DNA of 64,000 nt from Marinobacter salexigens (GTDB taxonomy: Bacteria; Pseudomonadota; Gammaproteobacteria; Pseudomonadales; Oleiphilaceae). A model generated the notes under the pieces. The model saw only the letters and a list, made by a program, of their open reading frames with translations, searched no databases and had not been told where the DNA came from. Numbering within the stretch: the stretch's first letter is position 1; each line of letters begins with the position of its first letter. This document shows, piece by piece, positions 38,397 through 47,328 of the stretch. The DNA lies in assembly GCF_018860765.1 (NCBI RefSeq), contig NZ_JAHKPV010000018.1, positions 60,471 to 124,470 of the forward strand. The letters run 5' to 3'. The position numbers were made by a program, and so were the translations under genes.

Positions 38397-38545
38397 GTCA
38401 GTGCCCAATCAGGGTGTATCAATTAAAGGTCGGCAGTATGCCACCGTATCACATGATTATCGCATCCATTTCCGTATCAATTATCACAATACAGCCATTC
38501 GCTGAATACTTCAGGACGTTACCCATCAGGTAAGGAACAGCGGCC

Positions 38546-38665
38546 GCGGCCCTGCCGGATATGAAGTTGCTGCAAGCCGATCTGACAGCTAAAGACAAAG
38601 TAAGCCAGGAACTCATACGCAAACTGTCGGTCGTAGGCACGCCAATCATGAACAAGGAGAGATGA
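38546..38665 (+). pseudogene. dsbD2: 3' remnant of a DsbD-type thiol:disulfide transporter gene
   Basis: The frame before the TlpA-like gene reads ALPDMKLLQADLTAKDKVSQ, then ELIRKLSVVGTPIM, matching the C-terminal thioredoxin domain of DsbD (LLKADVTANxxxxxxLLKRFxVxGPPT). A stop precedes it at 38531-38533, and the membrane and N-terminal parts are missing. Its TGA overlaps the start of the next gene (ATGATG), as in an intact operon. In Pseudomonas aeruginosa a dsbD2, a TlpA-like gene and dsbG form one cluster, so this is the trace of a lost first gene. Confidence 0.72.
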
Positions 38666-39477
38666 TGTTATCGGTTAATATCGGCCCGCTGAGCTTACCT
38701 CTTGCCCAGCTTCTATTAATCACTGCGTTCGTAATTGCGCTGATTGTTGGCGCCATTACCGGGCGCAAGGAAGGGGTGCCCATAGCGGGCACTCTATCCG
38801 ATATTTTTCTCGTTGCTTTGGCATCGGCGCGCATCGGTTTTGTCATCCAATACTTCGAGTACTACCAGGACAACCTCTGGGGCATTATCGATATCAGGGA
38901 TGGCGGCTTCAGTGTCATTGCCGGTCTGCTTGGTGCAGTCTTTCTTATCGGCTGGAAGCTCTGGCGTCACCCGAAAATCCGCAGGTCACTCTCCATTGCC
39001 AGCGCTTCGGGTCTGTTGGTATGGGGCTCTTTGTCACTGTTGATATACCTTATGGAAAGCAGCTCCAGGGGCGTTCCTGATGCAACGTTCACCTTGCTGG
39101 ACGGCACGCCGGTAGTGCTGGCAGAAGTGGCAGGCGACAAACCCATGGTCGTCAACCTTTGGGCCACCTGGTGCCCGCCATGCATTCGTGAAATGCCTGT
39201 ATTGGAACAAGCCCAACAGGAAAATCCCGGTATCACATTTGTCTTTGTAAATCAGGGCGAACAACCGGAAACGATCAGCCGCTTTATGAGCCAACACGAG
39301 CTCTCGCTGCAGAATGTTCTGACCGATACCAGCGCCAGCCTTGGCCGGACTACCGGCAGTCAGGCCCTGCCAACAACGCTGTTCTACGATGCCAACGGCC
39401 AGCAGGTAAACGCCCACCTTGGAGAGCTTTCGCGGGCATCACTGGCCCATAACCTCAGAAGCTTTGATACCGACTGA
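38662..39477 (+). CDS. TlpA-like thiol-disulfide protein with Lgt-like membrane domain
   Basis: A 271-residue protein. Residues 1 to about 135 contain about four hydrophobic helices that resemble part of prolipoprotein diacylglyceryl transferase (GPLSLPLAQLLLITAFVIAL, SARIGFVIQYFEYY, GGFSVIAGLLG). The rest is a periplasmic thioredoxin fold of the TlpA type, with the active site WCPPC (Cys171 and Cys174) and a cis-Pro region SQALPTTLFYD. It probably reduces or carries electrons to a periplasmic partner such as DsbG. An AAGGAGAG ribosome binding site precedes ATG 38662; ATG 38665 is also possible. Its upstream dsbD partner is lost, so its electron source is unclear. Confidence 0.85.
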   Translation: MMLSVNIGPLSLPLAQLLLITAFVIALIVGAITGRKEGVPIAGTLSDIFLVALASARIGFVIQYFEYYQDNLWGIIDIRDGGFSVIAGLLGAVFLIGWKLWRHPKIRRSLSIASASGLLVWGSLSLLIYLMESSSRGVPDATFTLLDGTPVVLAEVAGDKPMVVNLWATWCPPCIREMPVLEQAQQENPGITFVFVNQGEQPETISRFMSQHELSLQNVLTDTSASLGRTTGSQALPTTLFYDANGQQVNAHLGELSRASLAHNLRSFDTD

Positions 39478-39491
39478 ACCGGAGACTTGTA

Positions 39492-40280
39492 ATGCAACTA
39501 ATTAAGCCCGTATTCAAATGCACACTTCTTGCCACAGCGCTGGCCGCCAGCGGTATGGCCCTGCAAGCCCAAGCGCAGGAGCAACACCCCGAAGCCGTTC
39601 AACAACTGATTGACCGTGGTGTAACGGTCGCCGGCAGTTTTGAGGCGCCCAATAACATGACCGGCTATGTTGGCGACATGCAGGGCCGCCCTATTGCTTT
39701 CTATCTCACTTCAGATGACCAACATGTGATCGTGGGAACCATGCTGAACGCCCAGGGTGAAAACCTTACCGAGGCCAAAATACAGGAGTTGGTGACAGGG
39801 CCCCAAAATGAAAAAGCCTGGAGCCAGATTGAGAACGCAGACTGAGTGCGTGACGGCGACGCCGATGCCCCCGTGATCGTCTATACCTTTACCGACCCCA
39901 ACTGCCCGTTCTGCCACCGGTTCCGCCAGGCAGCAGAACCCTGGATAGACGCCGGAAAGGTACAGTTGCGCCATGTAATGGTAGGTATTCTGAGGCAGGA
40001 CAGCCTGCCAAAGGCCGCGACTATTCTGGGTTCAGAGAACCCGCGTGATGCTCTGCAAGAAAACCAGCAAAACCATGGCGAAGGTGGCATTGAAGTGGAT
40101 CGCAACATCGTCAGCAAGTACGCAAAAACGGTTCAGAAAAACAATCAGCTGATGTCCAGCTTGGGGCTGAGTGCCACTCCGAGCACTTACTATAAAGACA
40201 ACAACGGGGCGGTCCAGATGAAACAGGGCGCTCCGCGACCCAGTGAAATGGAGGCAATCATGGGCAGCCCACAGCCTTGA
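39492..40280 (+). pseudogene. dsbG: DsbG-like disulfide isomerase interrupted by an in-frame TGA
   Basis: One continuous frame of 262 codons is broken only by TGA at 39843-39845. The first part (117 residues) has a signal peptide (ending ALQAQAQ) and the DsbC/DsbG dimerisation domain. The second part (144 residues) starts VRDGDADAPVIVYTF and holds the thioredoxin active site DPNCPFCHRF plus the cis-Pro region SATPSTYYKD. In DsbG proteins a Trp precedes this segment (E. coli SHWLLDGKKDAP), so TGG to TGA is the simplest change. The active-site half would not be made unless the stop is read through or restarted at the adjacent GTG. The rest is well preserved, which suggests a recent event or a sequencing error. 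Confidence 0.85.
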
Positions 40281-40594
40281 GCACAATACCCATTTAAAAC
40301 TCTCGGATAGAACCGGCATCCGCTGGTTCTATCTGCTCCCACCACAGCACTGACTTCTTCCCGCTCTTACCCTTAAATACAAGCACACTTTATTGATATT
40401 TTGTCGATATAACATCGAATAAACATCATCACTTTGCAACAATAAATTTGACGGCGTGATGGCTCGCGACTAGCTTTTACCAGACAAAGCACAAACCCGG
40501 TTTCAGTATTTCCGTGAAAACTCGTGCTTTAGAACGTAAACCCGCACGCACAACTGTCGCTCTCAAATATATTCAGCGCCAAGAGGCAACCATC
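40281..40594. other. Intergenic region between dsbG and the TRAP operon (314 bp)
   Basis: No gene is supported here. It holds a short inverted repeat at 40404-40418 and a possible sigma-70 promoter, TTGACG at 40448-40453 and TAGCTT at 40471-40476, 17 bp apart. No clear terminator follows dsbG. The first ~80 bases show nothing else I can support. Confidence 0.5.
40404..40418. promoter_or_regulatory. Candidate operator upstream of dctP
   Basis: TCGAT-ATAAC-ATCGA is a 5-bp-arm inverted repeat in an AT-rich stretch (GATAT also occurs 11 bases upstream). It lies about 30 bp before the candidate -35 box. The MarR-type regulator at the end of the operon is a natural candidate to bind it; this is inference. 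Confidence 0.35.
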
Positions 40595-41617
40595 ATGACA
40601 ACAAGCACCAAACCCTTTCGCCAGCGCCTTGTTTCTGTACCCTACTTGAAGCGGTTTGGAGGCGTAATTACCGCAGCCGCCCTCACTCTGGCGGCAGGCA
40701 GCGCTCAGGCGACTGACTGGGATATGCCTACACCCTACGGCGACTCCAACTTCCACACCGTTAATATCAGCCAGTTCGCTGATGATGTCAGAGAAGCAAC
40801 CGACGGTGAGCTCGAAATCACGATTCACAGCAGTGGCTCTCTGATCAAACACCCGGAAATCAAAAACTCCGTTCGCCGCGGTCTTGTTCCCATTGGTGAG
40901 CTGATCATGTCGCGCCTTGCCAACGAAGACCCCCTGTTCGAAGTGGACTCAGTGCCCTACCTCGCCAGTGATTATGACCAGGCATGGAAACTCTGGCAGG
41001 CGTCAAAAGACTTACTCTCCAAGCGCCTCGAAGGCCAGCGCCTGAAGCTTCTGTTCGCCGTGCCATGGCCGCCCCAAGGAATTTACACCCAGTTTGCCGT
41101 TGAAACAGGCAATGAGCTGAAAGGTGTAAAAATGCGGGCCTATAACAAGTCCAGCGAACAACTCGCTGAACTACTTGGCGCACTGCCAACTCAAGTCGAA
41201 GTGCCAGACATACCAACTGCATTTGGAACAGGTCGCGTTGATGCCATGATTACATCCCCTTCCACAGGGGCTAATACCCGCGCCTGGGACTATCTGACGC
41301 ATTTCAATCACGCGCAATTGTGGCTACCGAAAAACATGGTGGTGGTTAACGTGAAGGCTTTTAACAGCCTTCCTGAAGAAGCCCAGAAAGCTCTTGTAGA
41401 CGCGGCTGAAGCGGCTGAAAAACGAGGCTGGGATGCCAGTAAAGCGGAGACGGATGCGAAGATAAAAATCATGGAGGATAACGGCATAGAAGTGTCCGAA
41501 CCTTCCCCGGAGCTGGTTAAGCACCTGCAGGAAATCGGCGACACCATGACCGAAGAATGGCTAGGCCGTGCTGGCGAGAGTGGCCAGGCTCTGCTTGACG
41601 CTTATAACAAACAATAG
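40595..41617 (+). CDS. dctP: TRAP transporter substrate-binding protein (DctP family)
   Basis: A 340-residue periplasmic solute receptor. ATG 40595 is chosen because it gives a normal signal peptide (GVITAAALTLAAGSAQA) and follows AAGAGG; a start 81 bp upstream would put about 27 extra residues before it. The mature part has FADDVREATDGELEITIHSSGSL, MRAYNKSSEQLAELLGALP, and MITSPSTGANTRAWDY, which are DctP-fold segments that contact a carboxylate. The substrate is not identifiable. dctQ follows after 94 bp and dctM after that. Confidence 0.92.
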   Translation: MTTSTKPFRQRLVSVPYLKRFGGVITAAALTLAAGSAQATDWDMPTPYGDSNFHTVNISQFADDVREATDGELEITIHSSGSLIKHPEIKNSVRRGLVPIGELIMSRLANEDPLFEVDSVPYLASDYDQAWKLWQASKDLLSKRLEGQRLKLLFAVPWPPQGIYTQFAVETGNELKGVKMRAYNKSSEQLAELLGALPTQVEVPDIPTAFGTGRVDAMITSPSTGANTRAWDYLTHFNHAQLWLPKNMVVVNVKAFNSLPEEAQKALVDAAEAAEKRGWDASKAETDAKIKIMEDNGIEVSEPSPELVKHLQEIGDTMTEEWLGRAGESGQALLDAYNKQ

Positions 41618-41711
41618 TCATCAGGCTGCGCCAGAACAGCCGGATATCGGTTGTTCTGGCGCTCGAATTGTTCCCGCCCTGCAACAGGGGTCATAACAAA
41701 AGGACAGACCC

Positions 41712-42251
41712 ATGCGCAGAGCACTTGATGCTTTTTACAAGTTGGGCGGTGCTCTCTCTGCACTGAGCCTGACACTCATCATGCTATTGATCGTGACTCA
41801 GGTACTTGGCCGCGTGCTCGACAAACTGATGGTCTGGGCCGGCTTTGATGCCCTGGGGCTTACGGTACCCGGCCTTGCAGAGATCGCTGCATTCCTGCTG
41901 CTTGGTGCAACATTTTTTGGCCTTGGCTATACGTTTTGGCAAGGCGGCCATATTCGCGTCACCTTGTTGCTGCAGCATCTCCCAAAATCCCTACACCGTT
42001 TGATGGATATTCTGGTAACTCTGATTGCGGTGTCCGTTACAGGCTTTGCCGCCTGGCACAGCGCGCGTCTCGCACTGGACAGCCATGATTTCGGCGACCT
42101 CTCGATCGGCATGGTTCCGGTACCCCTGTGGATTCCACAAGCCGTCATGACTCTCGGTTTGATCTGGCTTTTGGTTGCTCTGCTTGACGCCCTGTTTTTA
42201 CTTGCCAGTGGCAGGATTAGCCAGCTCACCAACGAAGCCCCCGAGGAGTAA
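41712..42251 (+). CDS. dctQ: TRAP transporter small permease subunit (DctQ family)
   Basis: A 179-residue membrane protein with four predicted helices, including LTLIMLLIVTQVLGRVL, ALTVPG-type loops and FWQGGHIRVTLLLQHLP, the last typical of DctQ (GGHIRVxLL). It pairs with DctM to form the sodium-driven importer fed by DctP. AGGACAGACCC precedes the ATG. The TAA lies 4 bp before the dctM ATG, so the two are coupled. Confidence 0.92.
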   Translation: MRRALDAFYKLGGALSALSLTLIMLLIVTQVLGRVLDKLMVWAGFDALGLTVPGLAEIAAFLLLGATFFGLGYTFWQGGHIRVTLLLQHLPKSLHRLMDILVTLIAVSVTGFAAWHSARLALDSHDFGDLSIGMVPVPLWIPQAVMTLGLIWLLVALLDALFLLASGRISQLTNEAPEE

Positions 42252-42255
42252 GCTC

Positions 42256-43560
42256 ATGGAAATGATCTGGATGAGTTTGCTGCTGTTGTGTGTACTGTTG
42301 GTTCTTCTTGCGAGCGGGCTTTGGGTCGCTTTTTCACTTACTGGCATCGGATGTATAGCCCTGTTTTTCTTCAGCAGCATTCCGGTAGGAGACAGTCTTT
42401 CCACGGCCTTCTACAGCGCCAGTGTGTCCTGGGATCTCGCGGCGCTTCCGATGTTTATCTGGATGGGCGAGGTGTTGTTTCGCTCACGCTTGTCCGAAGA
42501 GATGTTCCGTGGCATTTCGCCTTGGGTTGGCAAAGTACCCGGGCGACTGCTGCATACCAATATTATCGGCTGTGGCATATTCGCGGCTATCTCTGGCTCC
42601 TCAGCCGCCACTGCCGCGACCATTGGCAAGATGTCGATACCGGAACTCAGCAACCGCGGCTACAACAAGAACCAGATTCTCGGTACTCTGGCCGGATCAG
42701 CAACCTTGGGATTGCTGATTCCACCGTCCATCATTCTGATCGTTTACGGCGTAGCAACAGAGCAATCCATCGCCCGGCTTTTTGTTGCGGGTATCCTGCC
42801 CGGCTTGATGCTGATGTCCCTCTTTGCGGGCTACGTGATGGTCTGGTCGCTAATGAACCCGTCGGGCGTGCCCGCTGGTGAGGCCGAATCTTTCTCATTC
42901 CGGGAAAAGGTACGTCGCAGCCGCCCCCTTATTCCTGTGATGCTACTCATTGTCGGTGTTATCGGCTCTATCTATGCCGGCCTGGCGTCACCGACCGAGT
43001 CAGCCGCTATCGGCGTAGCACTGGCTCACCTTCTGTCCTGGAAAAGCGGCTCATTGAGCAGGAACACGTTCGTTGACGGATTGATGGGCACCGTAAAAAC
43101 GTCGTCAATGATCGCCTTCATTTTGATTGGCGCCCATTTTCTGACAAGTGCAATGGGCTTTACCGGCATCCCTCGGGAGCTTGCGGCCTGGATTGATACT
43201 CTTGGACTGTCGCCCTATATGTTGCTGCTGGCCCTGACCCTGTTTTTTATTCTGCTGGGCTGTTTTCTCGACGGCATATCCGTTGTGGTGCTGACCACCT
43301 CGGTGATTCTTCCGATGGTCAAGGCGGCGGGCATTGACCCTCTTTGGTTCGGCATCTACCTCGTGATTGTCGTGGAAATGAGCCAGATTACGCCACCGGT
43401 AGGCTTCAACCTCTTCGTTATTCAGGGGCTTACCGGAGAAAACATTCTGAGAATCGCCTGGGCCGCGCTGCCTTACTTCCTGTTGATACTGAGCGGTGTC
43501 ATTCTCATCACTTTGTTCCCGGAAATCGTGACTTACCTCCCCGGAAAAATGGGGAACTAG
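42256..43560 (+). CDS. dctM: TRAP transporter large permease subunit (DctM family)
   Basis: A 434-residue, about 12-helix inner-membrane protein that moves substrate with sodium. The start is ATG 42256, preceded by GAGGAG at the dctQ end; a longer frame from 42175 overlaps dctQ and is not credible. Family motifs are ISGSSAATAATIGKMSIPEL, GLLIPPSIILIVYG, GLASPTESAAIG and QITPPVGFNLFVIQG. The length is normal for DctM. It is the third gene of the operon. Confidence 0.94.
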   Translation: MEMIWMSLLLLCVLLVLLASGLWVAFSLTGIGCIALFFFSSIPVGDSLSTAFYSASVSWDLAALPMFIWMGEVLFRSRLSEEMFRGISPWVGKVPGRLLHTNIIGCGIFAAISGSSAATAATIGKMSIPELSNRGYNKNQILGTLAGSATLGLLIPPSIILIVYGVATEQSIARLFVAGILPGLMLMSLFAGYVMVWSLMNPSGVPAGEAESFSFREKVRRSRPLIPVMLLIVGVIGSIYAGLASPTESAAIGVALAHLLSWKSGSLSRNTFVDGLMGTVKTSSMIAFILIGAHFLTSAMGFTGIPRELAAWIDTLGLSPYMLLLALTLFFILLGCFLDGISVVVLTTSVILPMVKAAGIDPLWFGIYLVIVVEMSQITPPVGFNLFVIQGLTGENILRIAWAALPYFLLILSGVILITLFPEIVTYLPGKMGN

Positions 43561-43618
43561 AGAGTCCTACGGCAGACAAACCATTGAATCAAAACAGATA
43601 AAGAGTTTCTTCTTCATC

Positions 43619-44176
43619 ATGAAAAAAACCAACGATTCTTCGCACAGTCCAGACACAGGTAGCGCCCGGCGTAAAGTGGGCCCGATTGTGTCCTCCGCCC
43701 ACCTTGCCTCAGACAGTGCAATGGAATTGTCTGAGCTGGAATTCGGGCTGATTGTGGCGAGTAATGCATTTAACCGCTGGATGGTGCGCTGTATGAACGC
43801 CGCCGGCCTGCCGGAACTCAGCCCTCTGGACATACTGGTTCTCCACAGCGTGAACCATCGCGACCGCGCAAAAAAAACCGCTGACATCTGTCTGGTTCTG
43901 AACGTGGAAGATAGCCATACGGTGACTTATGCGCTCAAGAAGCTGCTGAAACACGACGTTGTCGTACCAGAAAAGCACGGCAAAGAGATCTGGTATTCAG
44001 CCACCGAGAAAGGCAAAGCGGTATGCCGCCGCTATCGCGAAATCCGTGAAGAATGTCTGGTGGATTCGCTAAGGACACTTGGGTTCTCAGGCGCCGACAC
44101 CGGCGAGGTGGCGGGCTTCCTGAGAGGTATATCCGGGCTCTACGACCAGGCCGCGCGCTCAGCCGCTTCGCTCTAG
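43619..44176 (+). CDS. MarR-like winged-helix transcriptional regulator
   Basis: A 185-residue protein. The central part is a winged helix (ELSPLDILVLHSVNHRDR, TADICLVLNVEDSHTVTYAL, KKLLKHDVVV, EIWYSATEKGKAV), flanked by helices for dimerisation. Its N-terminal ~40 residues are polar and may be disordered. It lies 58 bp after dctM in the same direction, so it probably controls the transporter operon, perhaps through the repeat at 40404. The ligand is unknown. It converges with the ttr operon. Confidence 0.85.
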   Translation: MKKTNDSSHSPDTGSARRKVGPIVSSAHLASDSAMELSELEFGLIVASNAFNRWMVRCMNAAGLPELSPLDILVLHSVNHRDRAKKTADICLVLNVEDSHTVTYALKKLLKHDVVVPEKHGKEIWYSATEKGKAVCRRYREIREECLVDSLRTLGFSGADTGEVAGFLRGISGLYDQAARSAASL

Positions 44177-44204
44177 CCGTAGCACCCGGAAGTCAGGTGC
44201 AGCC

Positions 44205-47200
44205 TTACACCATATCAGCCACAACACGCACGCGCACAGGCAAACCCTGCCGGACCGAAGCACCGCTGACATTCTCCAGCCAGGTGGCAGTGCCATCTTT
44301 GCGGGTAGGATCAGAAAAGCCCAGATCGTTGATGTTCACGCCGGCCGCCAGATAAGGGTTGCCGGCACGCTCTTCTCCATCAATGACATGGCTCGCAGCC
44401 CCCAGCTCCCTGTGGCCGTAACCATGCTCAATGCCGAGCGCACCTTCGTGTACGTTCTCCCCTACCAGGGCCAAGGCCAGCACTTTGCCCCCCGGGCTTT
44501 CAATGCTGATGGTGTCACCATGGCGCACCCCGAATTTCTCCGCATCGTTGCGGTGCAAAAGCACCGGATTGTAGGGCTTGATCATACGAAGGCGCTCAAG
44601 CCCTATGGCGTATGAGTTCATCAGGTTCGACTTGAACGAAAATGCCAACAGCGGCCACTCTTCCTCAGGATAATGATCTCTTAACAAGGATCCGTCCCAG
44701 AACCGTGGTTCATAGTGGGTCGGAGTCCCGACAAGTCTTTTGCCACTATAACTATCAATGCTGGTGCCTACCTGCTCGTTATAGACACACAATGGGCGTG
44801 CCCAGGCATGACCAAGCTTTTCGCCGTCATATGCACTCTCCATGGTTTCAAATCGACCACCGCGGGAGTACAAATGGGCGACCGGCCCTGCTTCGTCTTC
44901 AGCAACGGTGGTTTCGATTCGCTCTAGCAGCGGTTCGATTCCACTGGCGTTGATATCTTCTTGCGCCGGCGTCGGCAAGGGTTGACCTGACATGGCGATA
45001 TTCGCCGCAGCACGCAAGTAAAAGTCTTCAGCCCGCTTGAGAGGGTGCATCTGACCATCAGCGCCCTCTATGGCATTGTCACCGAAGCCCGGCAGATCAA
45101 GGCGCTGAGCCAGTTCAATGAAAAAGCTATCCATACTCACCGGTTCACCGGCCGCGGTTTTTGCCTGACGCGGTTCGACAACGGGCCAGCAGGCCGTGGT
45201 CATCTTGGTGAGCGTGCCGCTCCAGGCGCCTGTAAAGCCCCAGACTTCATACATCACAGAGTCGGGAACAATGTAGTCAGCAAAACGGTTGGTTTCGTTA
45301 ATGAATCCATCCACCGCCACGAACAGGCCAATGTTCTTCGGGTCTTTGATCCTTTCTTCTAGCAAAGATGTCAGGCCAGCCTGGCCGTACATCGGGTTGG
45401 CCATAACACCGATCATGGCCTTTATTCTATAGGGATATCCCTCAAGGCCTGAAAGCAAGTGTTCAGTGAGGATCGGTGGCGCGAGCGAACGCCAGGGCGC
45501 GGTCGCCGGATACGGGGACTCTCCCGCTGCCACACGACGCTTGTATTCGCTGGTTTTCTCGTACGGAAAACGTGAGCGTGAAAGAAATACACCCTTGGGC
45601 CCGACTTTTCCGGGGAAGTCCGCAAGGTTGTAGCGGGGCCCGGCACCAACACCGTTGAAGCTACCGCCGCCTTTGGCCACTCCGCCTTTCTGGTTAAAAC
45701 TGCCGGCCAGCAGGTTGATCATGTTAATGCTATAGGAAGCATAGAACCCTGCACCGGACATCATGCCCCCGTGGGTATCTGCTGCCGCCATGCGCCCGAA
45801 GCTGGTGAAGCGTCTGGCCAGATTGCGGATAACATCGGCCTCAATACCACAGAACTCTGCGTACTCTTCAATGCTGTACTGCATCGCTTCCTGGCGCAGC
45901 TTGAACAATGAGCTGCGAACGGTTACCGGGCCACTGCCGGTTTCCACGGTACGCTCCACAAACAGCTGACCTTTGTCAGCGACTTCGGAACTGTCCAGCT
46001 CTCCAGCACTATTGACCACGACCGGGTAATCCTCTTCAGCCCCTGATTCCGCTAGTCCTATGTCGCTCAAACGCAGGAAATAACCAGCTCTCGGGTGGCT
46101 GCTGTCTTCAATCACCAGATGCGTGGCGTTGGTGTGGCCAGGCTCACCTGCATTCCGGGCAGCGGCGTTGCCAGGCAGAGCCAGATAATCCTTGGCGTAA
46201 GCTTCGTTCGCCAACATCCAGCGAATCAAAGCCATCGCCAGTGCGGTGTCCGTACCAGGGAGAATGGAAATCCAGCGATTCCGGTCACTGGCAGAATGGG
46301 ACGCGGCAGCCGTCAGGGCCGGATCCACCAGAACATATTCCATTTCACCCGTGCTTCGTGCCTGGGACAGCAAACGTCCCTGGCGCTTGAAGGGGTTGCC
46401 GGCCTGGCTCGGCGCGGTTCCGATAAACAACGCAAACTTCACGTTGGCATAGTCCGGTTTTACGTGAGCGTTCTTCGCGAGATCGTTCATCAACGCACCG
46501 GAGCCCATACGGAACGCAAGCCCGCAGTAGGCGCCATGATGCCCGTAGTTACGGGTACCAAAGGCATTGAATGCGAAGCGCTTGAGCAGCGCAGATCGAC
46601 CGTAATCTGTGGCCTCCATCATCAGAAGCTGATTGGATTTTGGCCCATACTCCGGGTTGTCCGGGTCCAGCGGCGTTTTCACATCGCGAATAGAGCGCAA
46701 GCCTTCAACCTCACCCTCACCGAACAGATCGCCACCGGCCACGATTTCATCAAGCAGCTGTTCAAACGGAATAGTTTCCCATTGATTGCTGCCCCGGGGG
46801 CCAGTTCGTTTCAGGCAGTTAAGTACTCGCTGGTCGCTGGTCAACTGGGACATAGCCGCATTGCCGCGGGCGCACGCTGTGGAACGGTTGAGCTGGCCCT
46901 GATCCTGAAAGCCGCTCATGCGCTTGAAGGCCTCCAGCACCGGCGTTCTTTCATCCAGATGCTCGTCGGACGACAACGGGTGAAAAGGGTTACCGGAAGC
47001 CCGCAGTACTTTGTCTTCATTATTATCAATACGCACCCGCACGCCGCATTTAGTAGTGCAGCCATAACAGACGGTGAAGGCAGTACGTTGTTCCGGATTG
47101 AGTGTTACCTCACCGGTTTTCGGATCGACTGAATATTCCGGCGCTAAACTATTGCCATGCAGCCGGTCAGCTGTGGCCTTGCCCGAAGTTCCGTTAACCA

Positions 47201-47306
47201 GACCTTTGCCCATTTTTTCCAGAGGGCCGTAGTAGCCCGCTGCGAAGGTCGCAACACCGCCTGCGGCAGCTGCACCTTTCAGGAAATTACGACGGTTCTT
47301 GTCCAT
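44205..47306 (-). CDS. ttrA: Tetrathionate reductase catalytic subunit (molybdopterin)
   Basis: A 1033-residue molybdopterin-guanine-dinucleotide oxidoreductase. A twin-arginine signal (NRRNFLKGAAAAGG) at the N-terminus directs folded export. The [4Fe-4S] site is CYGCTTKCGVRVRID, followed by RSTACARGNA. Later motifs, GTAPSQAGNPFKRQGR, ILPGTDTALAMALIRWM and AIGLERLRMIKPYNP, agree with TtrA. It reduces tetrathionate to thiosulfate as a respiratory acceptor. The start at 47306 is used because a frame from 47378 overlaps ttrC. Order ttrB-ttrC-ttrA is that of Salmonella. Another sulfur or chalcogen oxyanion substrate cannot be ruled out. Confidence 0.87.
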   Translation of the reverse strand: MDKNRRNFLKGAAAAGGVATFAAGYYGPLEKMGKGLVNGTSGKATADRLHGNSLAPEYSVDPKTGEVTLNPEQRTAFTVCYGCTTKCGVRVRIDNNEDKVLRASGNPFHPLSSDEHLDERTPVLEAFKRMSGFQDQGQLNRSTACARGNAAMSQLTSDQRVLNCLKRTGPRGSNQWETIPFEQLLDEIVAGGDLFGEGEVEGLRSIRDVKTPLDPDNPEYGPKSNQLLMMEATDYGRSALLKRFAFNAFGTRNYGHHGAYCGLAFRMGSGALMNDLAKNAHVKPDYANVKFALFIGTAPSQAGNPFKRQGRLLSQARSTGEMEYVLVDPALTAAASHSASDRNRWISILPGTDTALAMALIRWMLANEAYAKDYLALPGNAAARNAGEPGHTNATHLVIEDSSHPRAGYFLRLSDIGLAESGAEEDYPVVVNSAGELDSSEVADKGQLFVERTVETGSGPVTVRSSLFKLRQEAMQYSIEEYAEFCGIEADVIRNLARRFTSFGRMAAADTHGGMMSGAGFYASYSINMINLLAGSFNQKGGVAKGGGSFNGVGAGPRYNLADFPGKVGPKGVFLSRSRFPYEKTSEYKRRVAAGESPYPATAPWRSLAPPILTEHLLSGLEGYPYRIKAMIGVMANPMYGQAGLTSLLEERIKDPKNIGLFVAVDGFINETNRFADYIVPDSVMYEVWGFTGAWSGTLTKMTTACWPVVEPRQAKTAAGEPVSMDSFFIELAQRLDLPGFGDNAIEGADGQMHPLKRAEDFYLRAAANIAMSGQPLPTPAQEDINASGIEPLLERIETTVAEDEAGPVAHLYSRGGRFETMESAYDGEKLGHAWARPLCVYNEQVGTSIDSYSGKRLVGTPTHYEPRFWDGSLLRDHYPEEEWPLLAFSFKSNLMNSYAIGLERLRMIKPYNPVLLHRNDAEKFGVRHGDTISIESPGGKVLALALVGENVHEGALGIEHGYGHRELGAASHVIDGEERAGNPYLAAGVNINDLGFSDPTRKDGTATWLENVSGASVRQGLPVRVRVVADMV

Positions 47307-47328
47307 AATCTCGCTCCGAAGACGTGAA

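Noticed and set aside
39843..39845. TGA in dsbG as a selenocysteine codon
   Set aside because: The codon replaces a Trp, not a redox Cys; the CPFC active site is intact further on, and no SECIS-like hairpin is convincing right after it.
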